Notes: generated by a model not told the origin, from the sequence alone. Counted from the first letter of the stretch, positions 37,884-46,352 are shown. The stretch is DNA of 64,000 bases from Antarctobacter heliothermus (GCF_900188425.1 NZ_FZON01000012.1:49786-113785); one strand, 5' to 3'. Numbers and translations: made by a program.

Positions 37884-39176
37884 CTAGTGCACCACGCGCA
37901 ACTGTTGCCGTGGGGCCGCGGTGCCACGGCTGAGCGCGTCATAGGGATCGTCCGGCGACAGCATCATATCGACCACCTGACGCAGCAATTGCCGCCGTCC
38001 GCGCGCGGAATAAAACCCGCCCGGAAGCTGTGAGGTTTCCAGCAGGTAGCGCCGATAATCCTTGTAGGCGCGGTTGTCCGGCCGGGTCGGCATGTCGAAG
38101 AAGTCCGGCAGCGACTGGGTCGAGACAAATTCGGGTTTGGCATAGACCGCGTCGCCAAAGACCTTGAGCGGGATTCCGCGCCACAGCACCTGTTGCGCTG
38201 CGGTGGAATTGACCGTGACCGCGCTGCGCGCATCGTTCAACAGCTGCGCCAGCTTGCCGCCGCGCACATAGTGCACCCGGTCAAGAACCCCGTGTTTGCG
38301 GGCCGATGCGGTCACGGACCGGCGCACGCGGGCGCGTCCATCCTCCAGCGGATGCGCCTTGAACACCAAGTGATGGTGGCCCGGCGCGCCCTCGGCAAAG
38401 CCCGCGATCACCAGATCGACAAAATCGGGCATCGTGTCAAAGGGCGAGTGTTTCTGAAAGCTGGAGTCATGTTCCAATTGCATCAGGGCAAGGTGGTAGG
38501 GAAACCCGCCCAGACGGATGCGCGCGGTCGATATGACCCGGTCCAGCCAGCTGGCGGGCATCAGGAACAGCCGCCGCAGGTACAACAGGAACTCCTGAAA
38601 CACGCTAAGGGAGCGATGCGGTTGAAAATTGCGGTAGTCGCCGTTCCGAAACATCACGAACCAGTGGTACAGCGCGCCGTAAAAGATGTGTTGGCGCATG
38701 TCGCCCCAATGGGCCGGGGGCAGGGGGGCCTCCATGTCGGACAGCTCCAGCGCGCGGCGCATGTCCTCGACGCTCATCTGCATCAGCCGCGAATGGCCGT
38801 TGCTGCCGCCGCGTTCATAAGTGACCCAATAGGGCCGCATATAGCCTTCTTCGAAAACATGCACCGTCAGCCCGCGCGCCCTGGCCTGTTCCACCGCCTG
38901 CGCGTGGATCGGCCGGACGTCGCCGTACAGGACGATGTCAGTCACATGCCGCGCCTCGATCAGGTCGACAAACCAGGCGCACCAGTCGTCAGGCGTGCCG
39001 CGATAGGGCAGGTAGCTGCGCGAATGGAACCAGAATGCCCGGTCACCGGCATTGAACCCGACGCGCCAGACCTCTGCGCCGGTCTTGCGCAGCATGGTGC
39101 CAAGCCGGTTGAAGAATGGGCCGTGGGGTCCCTGCAAGAACAGAAAGACCCGTTTGTCGCCGGTTGCCTTGGTCAT
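37884..39176 (-). CDS. kpsS: Capsule polysaccharide modification protein KpsS-like
   Basis: A 430-residue protein of the KpsS/LipB family. It opens with VFLFLQGPHGPFFNRLG and contains the family segments IVLYGDVRPIHAQAVEQA, HVFEEGYMRPYWVTYERGG and the late VNSTAAQQVLWRGIPLK. KpsS adds the first Kdo to phosphatidylglycerol at the inner membrane, and KpsC extends it. First gene of the minus-strand set and divergent from ribE across 89 bases; 96 bases separate it from the lipoprotein gene. Confidence 0.86.
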   Translation of the reverse strand: MTKATGDKRVFLFLQGPHGPFFNRLGTMLRKTGAEVWRVGFNAGDRAFWFHSRSYLPYRGTPDDWCAWFVDLIEARHVTDIVLYGDVRPIHAQAVEQARARGLTVHVFEEGYMRPYWVTYERGGSNGHSRLMQMSVEDMRRALELSDMEAPLPPAHWGDMRQHIFYGALYHWFVMFRNGDYRNFQPHRSLSVFQEFLLYLRRLFLMPASWLDRVISTARIRLGGFPYHLALMQLEHDSSFQKHSPFDTMPDFVDLVIAGFAEGAPGHHHLVFKAHPLEDGRARVRRSVTASARKHGVLDRVHYVRGGKLAQLLNDARSAVTVNSTAAQQVLWRGIPLKVFGDAVYAKPEFVSTQSLPDFFDMPTRPDNRAYKDYRRYLLETSQLPGGFYSARGRRQLLRQVVDMMLSPDDPYDALSRGTAAPRQQLRVVH

Positions 39177-39265
39177 TGTGCCGCTTTATGTCGGGTGTCT
39201 GTAGATATCTTTACCGCGCGAGTTCGTCGAAAATAAGGCTCTGCGGCAGGGGAAAGGGCACATTC

Positions 39266-39853
39266 ATGTTCACCGGCATCGTCACTGATCTTGGCACCGT
39301 CAGCACGCTGGACCATCGCGGCGACCTGCGGGCGCGGATCGCCACGTCTTATGACACCGCTGGCATCGACATGGGCGCGTCGATTGCCTGCAGCGGCGTC
39401 TGCCTGACCGTGGTGGGTCTGGGCGACGACTGGTTCGACGTCGATATCTCTGCCGAGACGGTTTCCAAGACCAATGTCGGCGACTGGGCCGAGGGCAAGC
39501 GGCTCAACCTTGAACGCGCCTTGCGGGTCGGGGACGAATTGGGCGGGCATATCGTGTCCGGCCATGTGGACGGCGTGGCCGAGGTGGTCGACATGGTGGA
39601 TGAGGGTGACAGCACCCGCGTCACCTTTCGCGCGCCTGACGCGCTGGCGCGGTTCATCGCGCCCAAGGGGTCGGTGGCGCTGAATGGCACCTCGCTGACG
39701 GTGAATGAGGTCGATGGATGCGATTTTGGCATCAACTTCATCCCGCACACCAAATCCGTGACCACCTGGGGTGAGGTCGCCGTGGGCGACCGCATCAACC
39801 TCGAAATCGACACGCTGGCGCGCTATGTCGCGCGGCTGCAGGATTGGGCGTGA
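39266..39853 (+). CDS. ribE: Riboflavin synthase, alpha chain
   Basis: Forms riboflavin from two 6,7-dimethyl-8-ribityllumazine molecules. The 195-residue protein starts with the signature MFTGIV and has two lumazine-binding repeats (IACSGVCLTVVG; then VALNGTSLTVNEV). ATG 39266 follows AGGGGAAAGG. The 89 bases upstream are too short for a full FMN riboswitch and I see none. Confidence 0.95.
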   Translation: MFTGIVTDLGTVSTLDHRGDLRARIATSYDTAGIDMGASIACSGVCLTVVGLGDDWFDVDISAETVSKTNVGDWAEGKRLNLERALRVGDELGGHIVSGHVDGVAEVVDMVDEGDSTRVTFRAPDALARFIAPKGSVALNGTSLTVNEVDGCDFGINFIPHTKSVTTWGEVAVGDRINLEIDTLARYVARLQDWA

Positions 39854-40064
39854 TCCCGTGTCCGCGACTGTCCTGAGTGTGTCCGGGTGAAACGCCTGAC
39901 GTCTTTCTCGCGCAGGTTGACCGGGATCAATGCACTGATCGACGGTTCCGGCAGATTTCTCCAAGGTTCGTAACGGCCCGTTTGGCAATCGGCCCACGGT
40001 GCTTGTCGCGACCAGACCGCGGTCGGGTCATGCGCGATCCGGTCCCGGACAGGGAGGAATGAAA

Positions 40065-40367
40065 ATGGGTTGGACAATGAACGACACCTTTTATGTCGCC
40101 CCGGGTCAGACGATCAACATCTGGTTTGCGTGGGAGCGTCCGGGCAACCGGGGCGCGCAATGGGTCATGGGGCATCCCGAACCGGGCGAATACGGCACGC
40201 TGTCGACCGAACGGGTGGGCAAGAAGGCGCGCTGCACCATCGCTCAGGTCGCGGGCGGCAAGTATTCCTGCGGCGCGCCGTCCAGCGCCTATTGGGAATA
40301 TTTCACGGACATTCGGAACTTCGACAGCAACGCGTGCAAGTTCAAGCTGGACGGTGGGGGTGTCTGA
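40065..40367 (+). CDS. Orphan small protein, probably beta-rich
   Basis: A 100-residue protein with no recognised family or signal peptide. It is rich in aromatic residues and Gly (INIWFAWERPGNRGAQWVMGHPEPGEYG; SAYWEYFTDIRNF) with three Cys, which suggests a compact beta sandwich. GGAGG at 40053-40057 is 7 bases before ATG 40065; an ATG at 40059 is too close to it. The next small gene begins 1 base after its stop, so the two form a pair. Confidence 0.68.
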   Translation: MGWTMNDTFYVAPGQTINIWFAWERPGNRGAQWVMGHPEPGEYGTLSTERVGKKARCTIAQVAGGKYSCGAPSSAYWEYFTDIRNFDSNACKFKLDGGGV

Positions 40368-40368
40368 A

Positions 40369-40662
40369 ATGACAGGGCAAATCAAGGTGCAGGTGATCGT
40401 TGATCGGGATGGCCGGGTTGTGGGCGCACGGTTTCGAGATGAGCGGGACAAGCCACAGGACAACGCCCCAACCGCCCGGCTGGAGCCTACGGAGGGCCAG
40501 CGCGCGCTGGAAATCGACCTTCCCGCCGAAGTGGTCGGGCTTCCCGGCCCGGATCTGCACAGGTTCTTTTCAGACCTGCGCGTTTCATGGCCGGCAGAGG
40601 TCGCTCTGCCCGAGATCAAGATTGATCGCGACAGGGCAAGGCCCCAAGACCCCGACGCGTGA
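40369..40662 (+). CDS. Orphan small protein, partner of the preceding gene
   Basis: A 97-residue charged protein, no family recognised. It opens with beta-like KVQVIVDRDGRVVGARFRDE and ends in a basic/acidic tail (IKIDRDRARPQDPD). No signal or membrane segment. It follows the previous gene with one base between stop and ATG, so expression is coupled. Converges on the flavoprotein gene. Confidence 0.65.
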   Translation: MTGQIKVQVIVDRDGRVVGARFRDERDKPQDNAPTARLEPTEGQRALEIDLPAEVVGLPGPDLHRFFSDLRVSWPAEVALPEIKIDRDRARPQDPDA

Positions 40663-40730
40663 TTTGCCGCGCGGCGTGTCGGCGCAGGCAACGGATACAC
40701 ACATTCGTTGCGCTTTGGGTCTACCCAGCC

Positions 40731-41861
40731 TCAAAGCCCGAACCAGCGGCTCCGACGGTCGGCGTCAAAGGCGTCCTTGTGCGCCCGCGAGTCCAGTGAC
40801 GGCGGCTGATATGTCGCCCGAAGCTTTGGTCCGGTCAGGAAATCGACATCGGCGCGGGCGATGCGGCCATCGCCGAATTCGATGTGACAGCTGCCGGTGC
40901 CCTTGTTGGTGTGCGCCTGGCCGCCTGTCACCTGCGCGATGATCGCGCTGGCCACCGCCTCGGCCTGACTTTCAGCAAAGGACCCGGCCTTGGGGTGGCC
41001 TGTCTTGGCCATGTCGCCGATGGCGTAGACGCACGGAATCGCGGTCGCCATCGTGGCAAGGTCGATCGGAACCCAATCGCCTTCGGCCAGCCCGCTGTCG
41101 CGGACCACCTGCGGCGCGCGGTGTTTGGGGACCCCAAGAAACAGCGCGTAGGGCAGGGCGCTGCCGTCATCCAGCAGGGCCACCTTTCGGTCCGGGTCCA
41201 GTGCCGTGACCGTGGTTTGCAGCATCACCCGGATGCCCGTTTCGGCAAAGGCCGCCATCATGGCTTTGGACATTTCGGCCGAGGCCGGCATCGGGCTCGA
41301 CAAGGGCGAGACAAGCGTGATCTCGCAGGCCCCGCGCACCCCCCTTTCGCTCAGGTAATGGTGCAGGGTCAGGGCGCATTCGCTGGGACCGGGCGGGCAT
41401 TTGTAGGGAAAGCCGCAGATCCCCACGATGGCCGGCCCGGCCGAGAAATCGGGCAGCACATCGCGCAGCAGGGTCGCGCCGGGAACCGAGTAGAACTCGT
41501 TCCCGCCCTCGGCCAGCCCCGGCGTCGCGGCGACGTCCAGATCGGCGCCCAGCGCCACGACAAGGAAATCCGCTGAATAGCTGCCGCCATCGGTTGTCAC
41601 GCGCCGCGCCTGCGGGTCGATTGCGGTTATCGTTTCGCGCACCAGACGGACGCCGGGCGGGGCAAAGCGGCTGTAGGGCAGGCGCACCGCATCCAGAGGC
41701 TTTTTGCCGAACATCACATCCAGCTTGGAGTAGCCGAAAACGAAATGGTCGCCCTTGTCGATGACGGTGACGTCCGCGCCCTCTCCCAGGCTTTCCGACA
41801 GCAGGCTGGCCAACTCCATGCCGCCGAAACCGGCGCCAAGCACAAGAACCCTGGATTTCAT
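40731..41861 (-). CDS. FAD-dependent oxidoreductase, sulfide:quinone reductase/FCSD-like
   Basis: A 376-residue pyridine nucleotide-disulfide-type flavoprotein. The FAD motif VLVLGAGFGGMELASLL is at the N-terminus; GFPYKCPPGPSECAL in the middle has the conserved Cys-Pro-Pro-Gly region shared with SoxF at 53628 (FRCPPGPYE). AIGDMAKTGHPKAGSFAESQ near the end is the second FAD contact. No signal peptide is visible, unlike SoxF, so it acts on the cytoplasmic side. Start ATG 41861 (MKSRVLVL). Its position beside soxT suggests a role in sulfide or sulfane-sulfur oxidation. Confidence 0.78.
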   Translation of the reverse strand: MKSRVLVLGAGFGGMELASLLSESLGEGADVTVIDKGDHFVFGYSKLDVMFGKKPLDAVRLPYSRFAPPGVRLVRETITAIDPQARRVTTDGGSYSADFLVVALGADLDVAATPGLAEGGNEFYSVPGATLLRDVLPDFSAGPAIVGICGFPYKCPPGPSECALTLHHYLSERGVRGACEITLVSPLSSPMPASAEMSKAMMAAFAETGIRVMLQTTVTALDPDRKVALLDDGSALPYALFLGVPKHRAPQVVRDSGLAEGDWVPIDLATMATAIPCVYAIGDMAKTGHPKAGSFAESQAEAVASAIIAQVTGGQAHTNKGTGSCHIEFGDGRIARADVDFLTGPKLRATYQPPSLDSRAHKDAFDADRRSRWFGL

Positions 41862-42077
41862 TGTCGTCCTTTCGGATGTGTCCGACCCGGGCATGACCTG
41901 AAGGACGCAGGATTTGGCGCGATGAGGGCTCTGGTTTATCTGTCCGTCAGGCTACGCGCACCGGCCTCGTCGCGGCAAGCGGCGATGTCGGACGCCTGTC
42001 GCGCGGCGGGAGGGGGTATTGGTCAACAAAGGGTAAAAACGCCTCTGTAACCCCTTGATGACGCTCGGTCACAAATC

Positions 42078-42093
42078 TGTCCACGCGTGGACA
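42078..42093. repeat. 16-bp perfect palindrome, copy 2
   Basis: Identical to the palindrome at 4868-4883. It lies 8 bases after the soxT stop (downstream on the minus strand), within the 240-base gap to the flavoprotein gene. No other clear element is seen in that gap. Confidence 0.7.
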
Positions 42094-42101
42094 GGCCGGG
42101 T

Positions 42102-43160
42102 TCACTCTGCCGGTTGAAACCCCACGATCAACTGCCGCAGACCCAGCGCCGCGCCCGCAAAGATCGCCGCAAATGTTACCGGGGCCGAAATCGCCAGCAC
42201 CGAAAAAGCCGACAATCCTTGCCCGATGGAACAGCCCAGCGCCACAACCGCGCCGCCGCCCATCAGCGCAGCACCAATGATCTGACGGCGCAATTCGCGC
42301 GGATCTTCGCAGGCCTCCCAGCGGAAATGCCCCTTGATCAGCGACCCGATAAAGGCCCCGCCCCAGACGCCCGCAACTGATCCGACGGCAAAGCTCAACG
42401 GTCGGGCAGAGCCTGTCATCCACCACAGAATGGTGTCTCCCAGAGGGGCCGCAAAGCTATGTGAGACCACCGGCAGCGCCTCGAACCCGCCGCGCGCCAC
42501 CCATGTGGTGCCCGCCCAGGCCCCGACCACGGCCAGACCGACCGCTCCGGCCCAGGCCACCTGCGCGGGCCTTTTCCAGACCTCGCGGGACGCGGCCGCA
42601 CCTGCAAGGATCAAAACGCCGACAGCGATGCCGATCACATTGACCGACACGCCACTGAGTGCCGACAGTTGATGCGCAATCCCCGGCGGAACATCCGTTG
42701 TGACCTCGGTCTGCGGAAAGATCATCGCCCGCAACGGGGCCAGCGGACCGGACAGCACCACAAAGGTCGCCACCCCCATCACCAGCACGATCACAAAGCT
42801 GCGCAGGTCACCGCCGCCCAGCCGTGCAATCGCGCCATAGCCACAGTTGCCCGACAGCGCCATGCCATAGCCAAACACCAACCCGCCCAGGATCGAGGCC
42901 ATCGGCATCCAGCGGATCGACAGGTAATAGGTGTCCGCGCCCGTCAACAGGCCCGACCCCATCAGGGCAAAGCTGCCAACCACGGCCAGCCCGATCGCCA
43001 TGCCCCACATCCGCAGCCGCACGGTCGATCCGCCATAGAGCGCGTCCTCGATCGCGCCCAGCGTGCAAAATCGACCCAGACGGGCCGCCAGACCCAGCGG
43101 AATCCCCGTCAGCAACCCGATCAGGGCAACAAGGTGGTGTTCGGACAGAAATGAGATCAT
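42102..43160 (-). CDS. soxT: YeeE/YedE-family transporter, SoxT-like
   Basis: A 352-residue inner-membrane protein with about ten helices. The family Cys-Gly signatures are present: SGNCGYGAIARLGGGD (about residues 103-118) and VALGCSIGQGLS (about 306-317), which in TsuA-type proteins line the thiosulfate path. Located beside soxR and soxS, it fits SoxT, thought to import a sulfur compound that relieves SoxR repression or delivers thiosulfate. The 92-base gap to soxR contains AATTCATC, similar to half of the putative SoxR element. Confidence 0.8.
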   Translation of the reverse strand: MISFLSEHHLVALIGLLTGIPLGLAARLGRFCTLGAIEDALYGGSTVRLRMWGMAIGLAVVGSFALMGSGLLTGADTYYLSIRWMPMASILGGLVFGYGMALSGNCGYGAIARLGGGDLRSFVIVLVMGVATFVVLSGPLAPLRAMIFPQTEVTTDVPPGIAHQLSALSGVSVNVIGIAVGVLILAGAAASREVWKRPAQVAWAGAVGLAVVGAWAGTTWVARGGFEALPVVSHSFAAPLGDTILWWMTGSARPLSFAVGSVAGVWGGAFIGSLIKGHFRWEACEDPRELRRQIIGAALMGGGAVVALGCSIGQGLSAFSVLAISAPVTFAAIFAGAALGLRQLIVGFQPAE

Positions 43161-43252
43161 GGGCGGGGCCTCCTCCTGACTCGCCGAAAATCAATTCATC
43201 GAGTATGCAGGGGCCTCATGCCAGCGGCAAGCGTCGCACCTGTGCGGGCGGA

Positions 43253-43591
43253 TCAGTCGTCGTCGCGGCAGAACAGGTCGTAGACACATTCCAGCATCTT
43301 GCGCGGCCGGTCGTCGGCCAGCCGGTAATAGATCGCCTTGCCGTCCCGGCGCGGCACCACCAACCCCTCCAGCCGCAGGCGCGACAGTTGCTGGCTCACG
43401 GCGGCCTGGCGCGCGGCCAGCAATTCCTCCAGTTCGGTGACGGATTTCTCTCCGGTGACCAAATGGCACAGGATCATCAACCGTCCTTCGTGACTGATGG
43501 CTTTCAGGAACGACGACGCGGCGGTCGCCTTTTCGACGATCGCGTCAAGCTCATCGTCGGTCATGTTGTCATGCAATACCGGAAGCGCCAT
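43253..43591 (-). CDS. soxR: ArsR-family sulfur-responsive repressor SoxR
   Basis: A 112-residue winged-helix repressor. The recognition helix region is ARQAAVSQQLSRLRLEGLV. Cys42 (MILCHLV) and Cys108 (LFCRDDD) match the pair that forms a polysulfide bridge in the related sensors SqrR and BigR, so persulfide sensing is likely; Cys102 is extra. In Paracoccus SoxR represses at the soxS-soxV and soxW-soxX regions. It follows soxS by 15 bases on the minus strand. Confidence 0.92.
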   Translation of the reverse strand: MALPVLHDNMTDDELDAIVEKATAASSFLKAISHEGRLMILCHLVTGEKSVTELEELLAARQAAVSQQLSRLRLEGLVVPRRDGKAIYYRLADDRPRKMLECVYDLFCRDDD

Positions 43592-43606
43592 CAGTCCTGT
43601 TCTTCC

Positions 43607-43990
43607 TCAGTCGTTGCTGCCAGGGGCGAAGGTCGTATGCTCTTCGAGAAGACGGGCGTAAAGCGGCCAGAAGAAATCCTCGCCGACATAGCCCTCCATC
43701 CGGGCAAGCTCTGCGCCGTCCTTCACCAAGATGAACGTCGGGGTAAAGTTCACGCGGCGGGCATAGGTGACGTCATCAGGTGGCCCCATGTGCAGGTCCG
43801 CACGCTCCAGCGGGGCGAATTTGCCCTCTTCGGTGTGGGGGTAGGCCGGGGCGATCTGATCGTTCCATGCGGCGCAATAGGCGCATCCCGGCTGTTCGAC
43901 CATAATCAGTCTCACATCGCTTGCCAGCGCCAGACTGGCAGGCAGCACAAGGCTGAACAAAGTCGCGGACAGGAATTTCATGGTTCTCAT
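43607..43990 (-). CDS. soxS: Periplasmic thioredoxin-like protein SoxS
   Basis: A 127-residue protein with a signal peptide (MKFLSATLFSLVLPASLALAS) and a thioredoxin fold with active site PGCAYCAAW. In Paracoccus SoxS reduces SoxY and reactivates the Sox complex. Two starts, ATG 43990 and 43981, are possible. Divergent from soxV across 74 bases that hold a putative SoxR half-element. Confidence 0.9.
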   Translation of the reverse strand: MRTMKFLSATLFSLVLPASLALASDVRLIMVEQPGCAYCAAWNDQIAPAYPHTEEGKFAPLERADLHMGPPDDVTYARRVNFTPTFILVKDGAELARMEGYVGEDFFWPLYARLLEEHTTFAPGSND

Positions 43991-44029
43991 GGTGCACCAA
44001 TTGACGTAGGCCTGACAAACAACTTAATC

Positions 44030-44043
44030 TGAATATGTGAATT
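44030..44043. promoter_or_regulatory. Putative SoxR element between soxS and soxV
   Basis: On the minus strand this reads AATTCACAT then ATTCA; on the plus strand it is a direct repeat TGAAT-ATG-TGAAT. The ATTCACAT core matches the elements upstream of soxX and soxC, but the second arm is degenerate. It overlaps the expected promoters of both divergent operons. Confidence 0.5.
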
Positions 44044-44064
44044 GATCAAGGAAAGGCGCGCCAA

Positions 44065-44802
44065 GTGCTCGACATTTCATTTGCAGGTGCAGCATTTGCC
44101 GGTTTGCTCAGCTTCTTTACGCCCTGCATCCTGCCGATGGTGCCTTTCTATCTGTGTTACATGGCGGGCATCTCGATGTCCGAACTGCGCGACGATGCAG
44201 GCATCACGCCCGGCGCGCAACGACGGTTGATCCTGTCTTCGGTGTTCTTTGCCGCCGGGGTCACGACGATCTTTGTCCTGTTGGGCATGGGGGCCACAGC
44301 AGTCGGTCAGGCCTTTGCCGACTACATGGGCTATCTGAAATGGGTGGCCGTGGTTGTGCTGGCGATCTTTGGCCTGCATTTCCTTGGCGTCCTGCGCATT
44401 GGCCTGCTCTACCGAGAGGCCAAGATCGAAAGCAGCGCAGAGCCGACAACCGTGTTTGGCGCCTATGCCATGGGGTTGGCCTTTGGCTTTGGCTGGACGC
44501 CCTGCGTGGGGCCTGCGCTGGCCTCGATCCTGATGATCGCCAGCGGCATGGGCGACATTGCGCGGGGCGGGCTGCTGTTGCTGGTCTACGGTGTCGGCAT
44601 GACTGCGCCCTTTGTGATTGCGGCGCTGTTTTCGGGGCCGTTCCTGCGCTGGACCGCACGCCACCGGGACAAGCTGCAATATGTCGAGAAACTCATGGGC
44701 GTGATGCTGATCCTCTTTGCGATCCTCATCGCGACCGATACCGTGAACCTGATTGCCCAGTGGATGATCGAGACCTTTCCGTCCTGGTCCTCGCTGAGCT
44801 GA
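44065..44802 (+). CDS. soxV: Membrane thiol transporter SoxV (CcdA/DsbD family)
   Basis: A 245-residue inner-membrane protein with six helices that carries electrons from cytoplasmic thioredoxin to periplasmic SoxW. The two redox Cys are seen in FFTPCILPMVPFYL (helix 1) and GWTPCVGPALASIL (helix 4). GTG 44065 follows AAGGAAAGG. soxW begins 65 bases after its stop. Confidence 0.93.
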   Translation: MLDISFAGAAFAGLLSFFTPCILPMVPFYLCYMAGISMSELRDDAGITPGAQRRLILSSVFFAAGVTTIFVLLGMGATAVGQAFADYMGYLKWVAVVVLAIFGLHFLGVLRIGLLYREAKIESSAEPTTVFGAYAMGLAFGFGWTPCVGPALASILMIASGMGDIARGGLLLLVYGVGMTAPFVIAALFSGPFLRWTARHRDKLQYVEKLMGVMLILFAILIATDTVNLIAQWMIETFPSWSSLS

Positions 44803-44867
44803 AGCAACTGATGTCGCGGCCGTGGGGCCGACAGACCCCTTGCCGCACCAATAGGGAGGATACCCGG

Positions 44868-45452
44868 ATGAAACACTGGATCGGTGCGGCGCTGGCCGTG
44901 GTCATGGCGCTGCCTGTTGCGGCCCAGCAGATGGGCGACGATGGACTGTATAAAAGCCCGTGGATGCGCGACACTTTCAAGGATCTGCGCGAGGATCTGG
45001 CAGAGGCCAACGCCGAGGACAAGCGGCTGGTACTGTTCTTTGAACAGCGCGGCTGCATCTACTGCAAGAAGATGCACGAAGAGGTGTTTTCCGATGCGGA
45101 GGTGTCAGAGTTCATCGACAACAATTACTTTGTGGTGCAGCTGAACCTGCATGGCGATATCGAAGTGACGGATTTCGACGGTGAGGTGTTGACCGAAAAG
45201 GACATGGCCCGCAAATGGCGCGTCCTGTTCACCCCCAACATCGTGTTCCTGCCCGAAGAGGTGCCAGAGGGGCAAAGCGCGCTGGACGCGGCGGTTGCGG
45301 TGATGCCGGGGGCCTTTTCCAAAGGCACCTCCTTGGACATGTTCACTTGGGTCGCTGAAAAGCGCTATGAGATCGCGGATGAGACCGGCGAGGACTTTCA
45401 GCGCTACCATGCCCGCCGCATCCAGGAACGCAACAACGGCAAGTTTGACTGA
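44868..45452 (+). CDS. soxW: Periplasmic thioredoxin SoxW
   Basis: A 194-residue protein with a signal peptide (MKHWIGAALAVVMALPVAAQQ) and thioredoxin active site RGCIYCKKMH at about residues 63-72. It receives reductant from SoxV. ATG 44868 is preceded by AGGGAGGA. Two hairpins follow the stop, at 45453-45465 and 45478-45506. Confidence 0.92.
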   Translation: MKHWIGAALAVVMALPVAAQQMGDDGLYKSPWMRDTFKDLREDLAEANAEDKRLVLFFEQRGCIYCKKMHEEVFSDAEVSEFIDNNYFVVQLNLHGDIEVTDFDGEVLTEKDMARKWRVLFTPNIVFLPEEVPEGQSALDAAVAVMPGAFSKGTSLDMFTWVAEKRYEIADETGEDFQRYHARRIQERNNGKFD

Positions 45453-45875
45453 GGGCGGGACGCCCGAATCGACTCCGGGTCCTGCCGCGGTTTCCGGGGC
45501 AGGACCGCAGGACTCCACGCGCGGCCTGTCGGGGTGGACATGGCCCCGACCTGCGCCCCTGCTTTTGGTCGCGGCGGTCGGTTTCGGGATATGCCGGGTG
45601 TCTGCGGACTCTGTCATCTTGTCATGGCCGCATCAAGGGGCTGGGGCGCTTGGGTGAGCGCATCCACTTAATTTTGCTTCATAAATTCGGCAGCCTGCCC
45701 TTGCTCCGGTGGTCATCAGGCGCAAGGACGCGCCAGCGGACCTGCGACGAAACGGAGCAAAAATTCACATCCCTGAATTTGTTGTTGCGTGAAGGTCGTC
45801 CGGTAGCCTACGGTATACGCCAACAGGTATGAGCGAGGACCTCCTTTCGGGGGTCCAAAAGCCTAGGGAGGGAAC
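45453..45875. promoter_or_regulatory. 423-bp soxW-soxX intergenic region
   Basis: No convincing gene. It holds, in order: a small hairpin GGGCG-GGA-CGCCC (45453-45465); a strong 9-bp hairpin (45478-45486 with 45498-45506) without T-run, probably ending the soxVW message; AT-rich DNA at 45665-45690; the putative SoxR element at 45761-45780; and a leader hairpin (45837-45844 with 45849-45856) 9 bases before the soxX ribosome site. This is the region SoxR controls in Paracoccus. Confidence 0.65.
45761..45780. promoter_or_regulatory. Putative SoxR operator upstream of soxX
   Basis: AAATTCA-CATCCC-TGAATTT is a perfect 7+7 inverted repeat with 6-base spacer. Its core ATTCACAT-CCC-TGAAT has the same form as the element before soxC at 49939-49954. 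It lies about 95 bases before the soxX start, a position suited to promoter control. Confidence 0.6.
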
Positions 45876-46352
45876 ATGAGGCTTACAGCAATCACGGCGG
45901 CGGCGGTCCTGGCGACCGGAGCGGCGTTCGCGGACACGGTCGCCCCCGGCGACGTCCAGTTTGGCGAATATGGCGATGTCGCCACCTCACTCAGCGGTAT
46001 GGCCGGAGACGCGGACAAAGGAAGCGTTATCTTTTCGTCGCGGTCCAAAGGCAATTGCGCGGCGTGCCATGCCGTTGCCCAACTGCCGGATGTGGCCTTT
46101 CAGGGCGAAGTCGGCCCCGAACTGACCTGGACCGGCGAGGCGCGCACCGCCGAGGAACTGCGCGGCATCGTGGCCAACGCCAAGATGACCTTCCCGGACA
46201 CGGTGATGCCCGCGTTCTACAAGACAACCGGCTTTACCCGTCCTGGCGACGGCTACACCGGCAAGGCCGCCCAGGGTGACCTGTCACCGATCCTGTCGGC
46301 CCAGGAAATCGAAGATGTGGTCGCATTCCTGCTGACGCTGCAGGAAAGCTGA
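45876..46352 (+). CDS. soxX: Sulfur oxidation c-type cytochrome SoxX
   Basis: A 158-residue monohaem cytochrome, partner of SoxA; the complex couples thiosulfate to the SoxY Cys. A signal peptide (MRLTAITAAAVLATGAAFA) precedes haem motif CAACH (about residues 62-66) and a distal Met in DTVMPAFYK. AGGGAGGG lies just before ATG 45876. soxY follows by 23 bases. Confidence 0.95.
   Translation: MRLTAITAAAVLATGAAFADTVAPGDVQFGEYGDVATSLSGMAGDADKGSVIFSSRSKGNCAACHAVAQLPDVAFQGEVGPELTWTGEARTAEELRGIVANAKMTFPDTVMPAFYKTTGFTRPGDGYTGKAAQGDLSPILSAQEIEDVVAFLLTLQES

Noticed and set aside
39177..39265. FMN riboswitch before ribE
   Set aside because: Only 89 bases are available in a divergent promoter region and the conserved FMN-element blocks are not visible.
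41947..42426. 159-codon minus-strand frame overlapping the soxT end
   Set aside because: It is a different frame of soxT and runs into the non-coding gap; Arg/Gly-rich, no start signal.
45445..45657. Possible 70-codon gene starting at TTG overlapping the soxW stop, with a hydrophobic stretch
   Set aside because: No ribosome site, rare start codon, passes through a strong hairpin and shows no protein-like composition in its first half; kept only as intergenic DNA.
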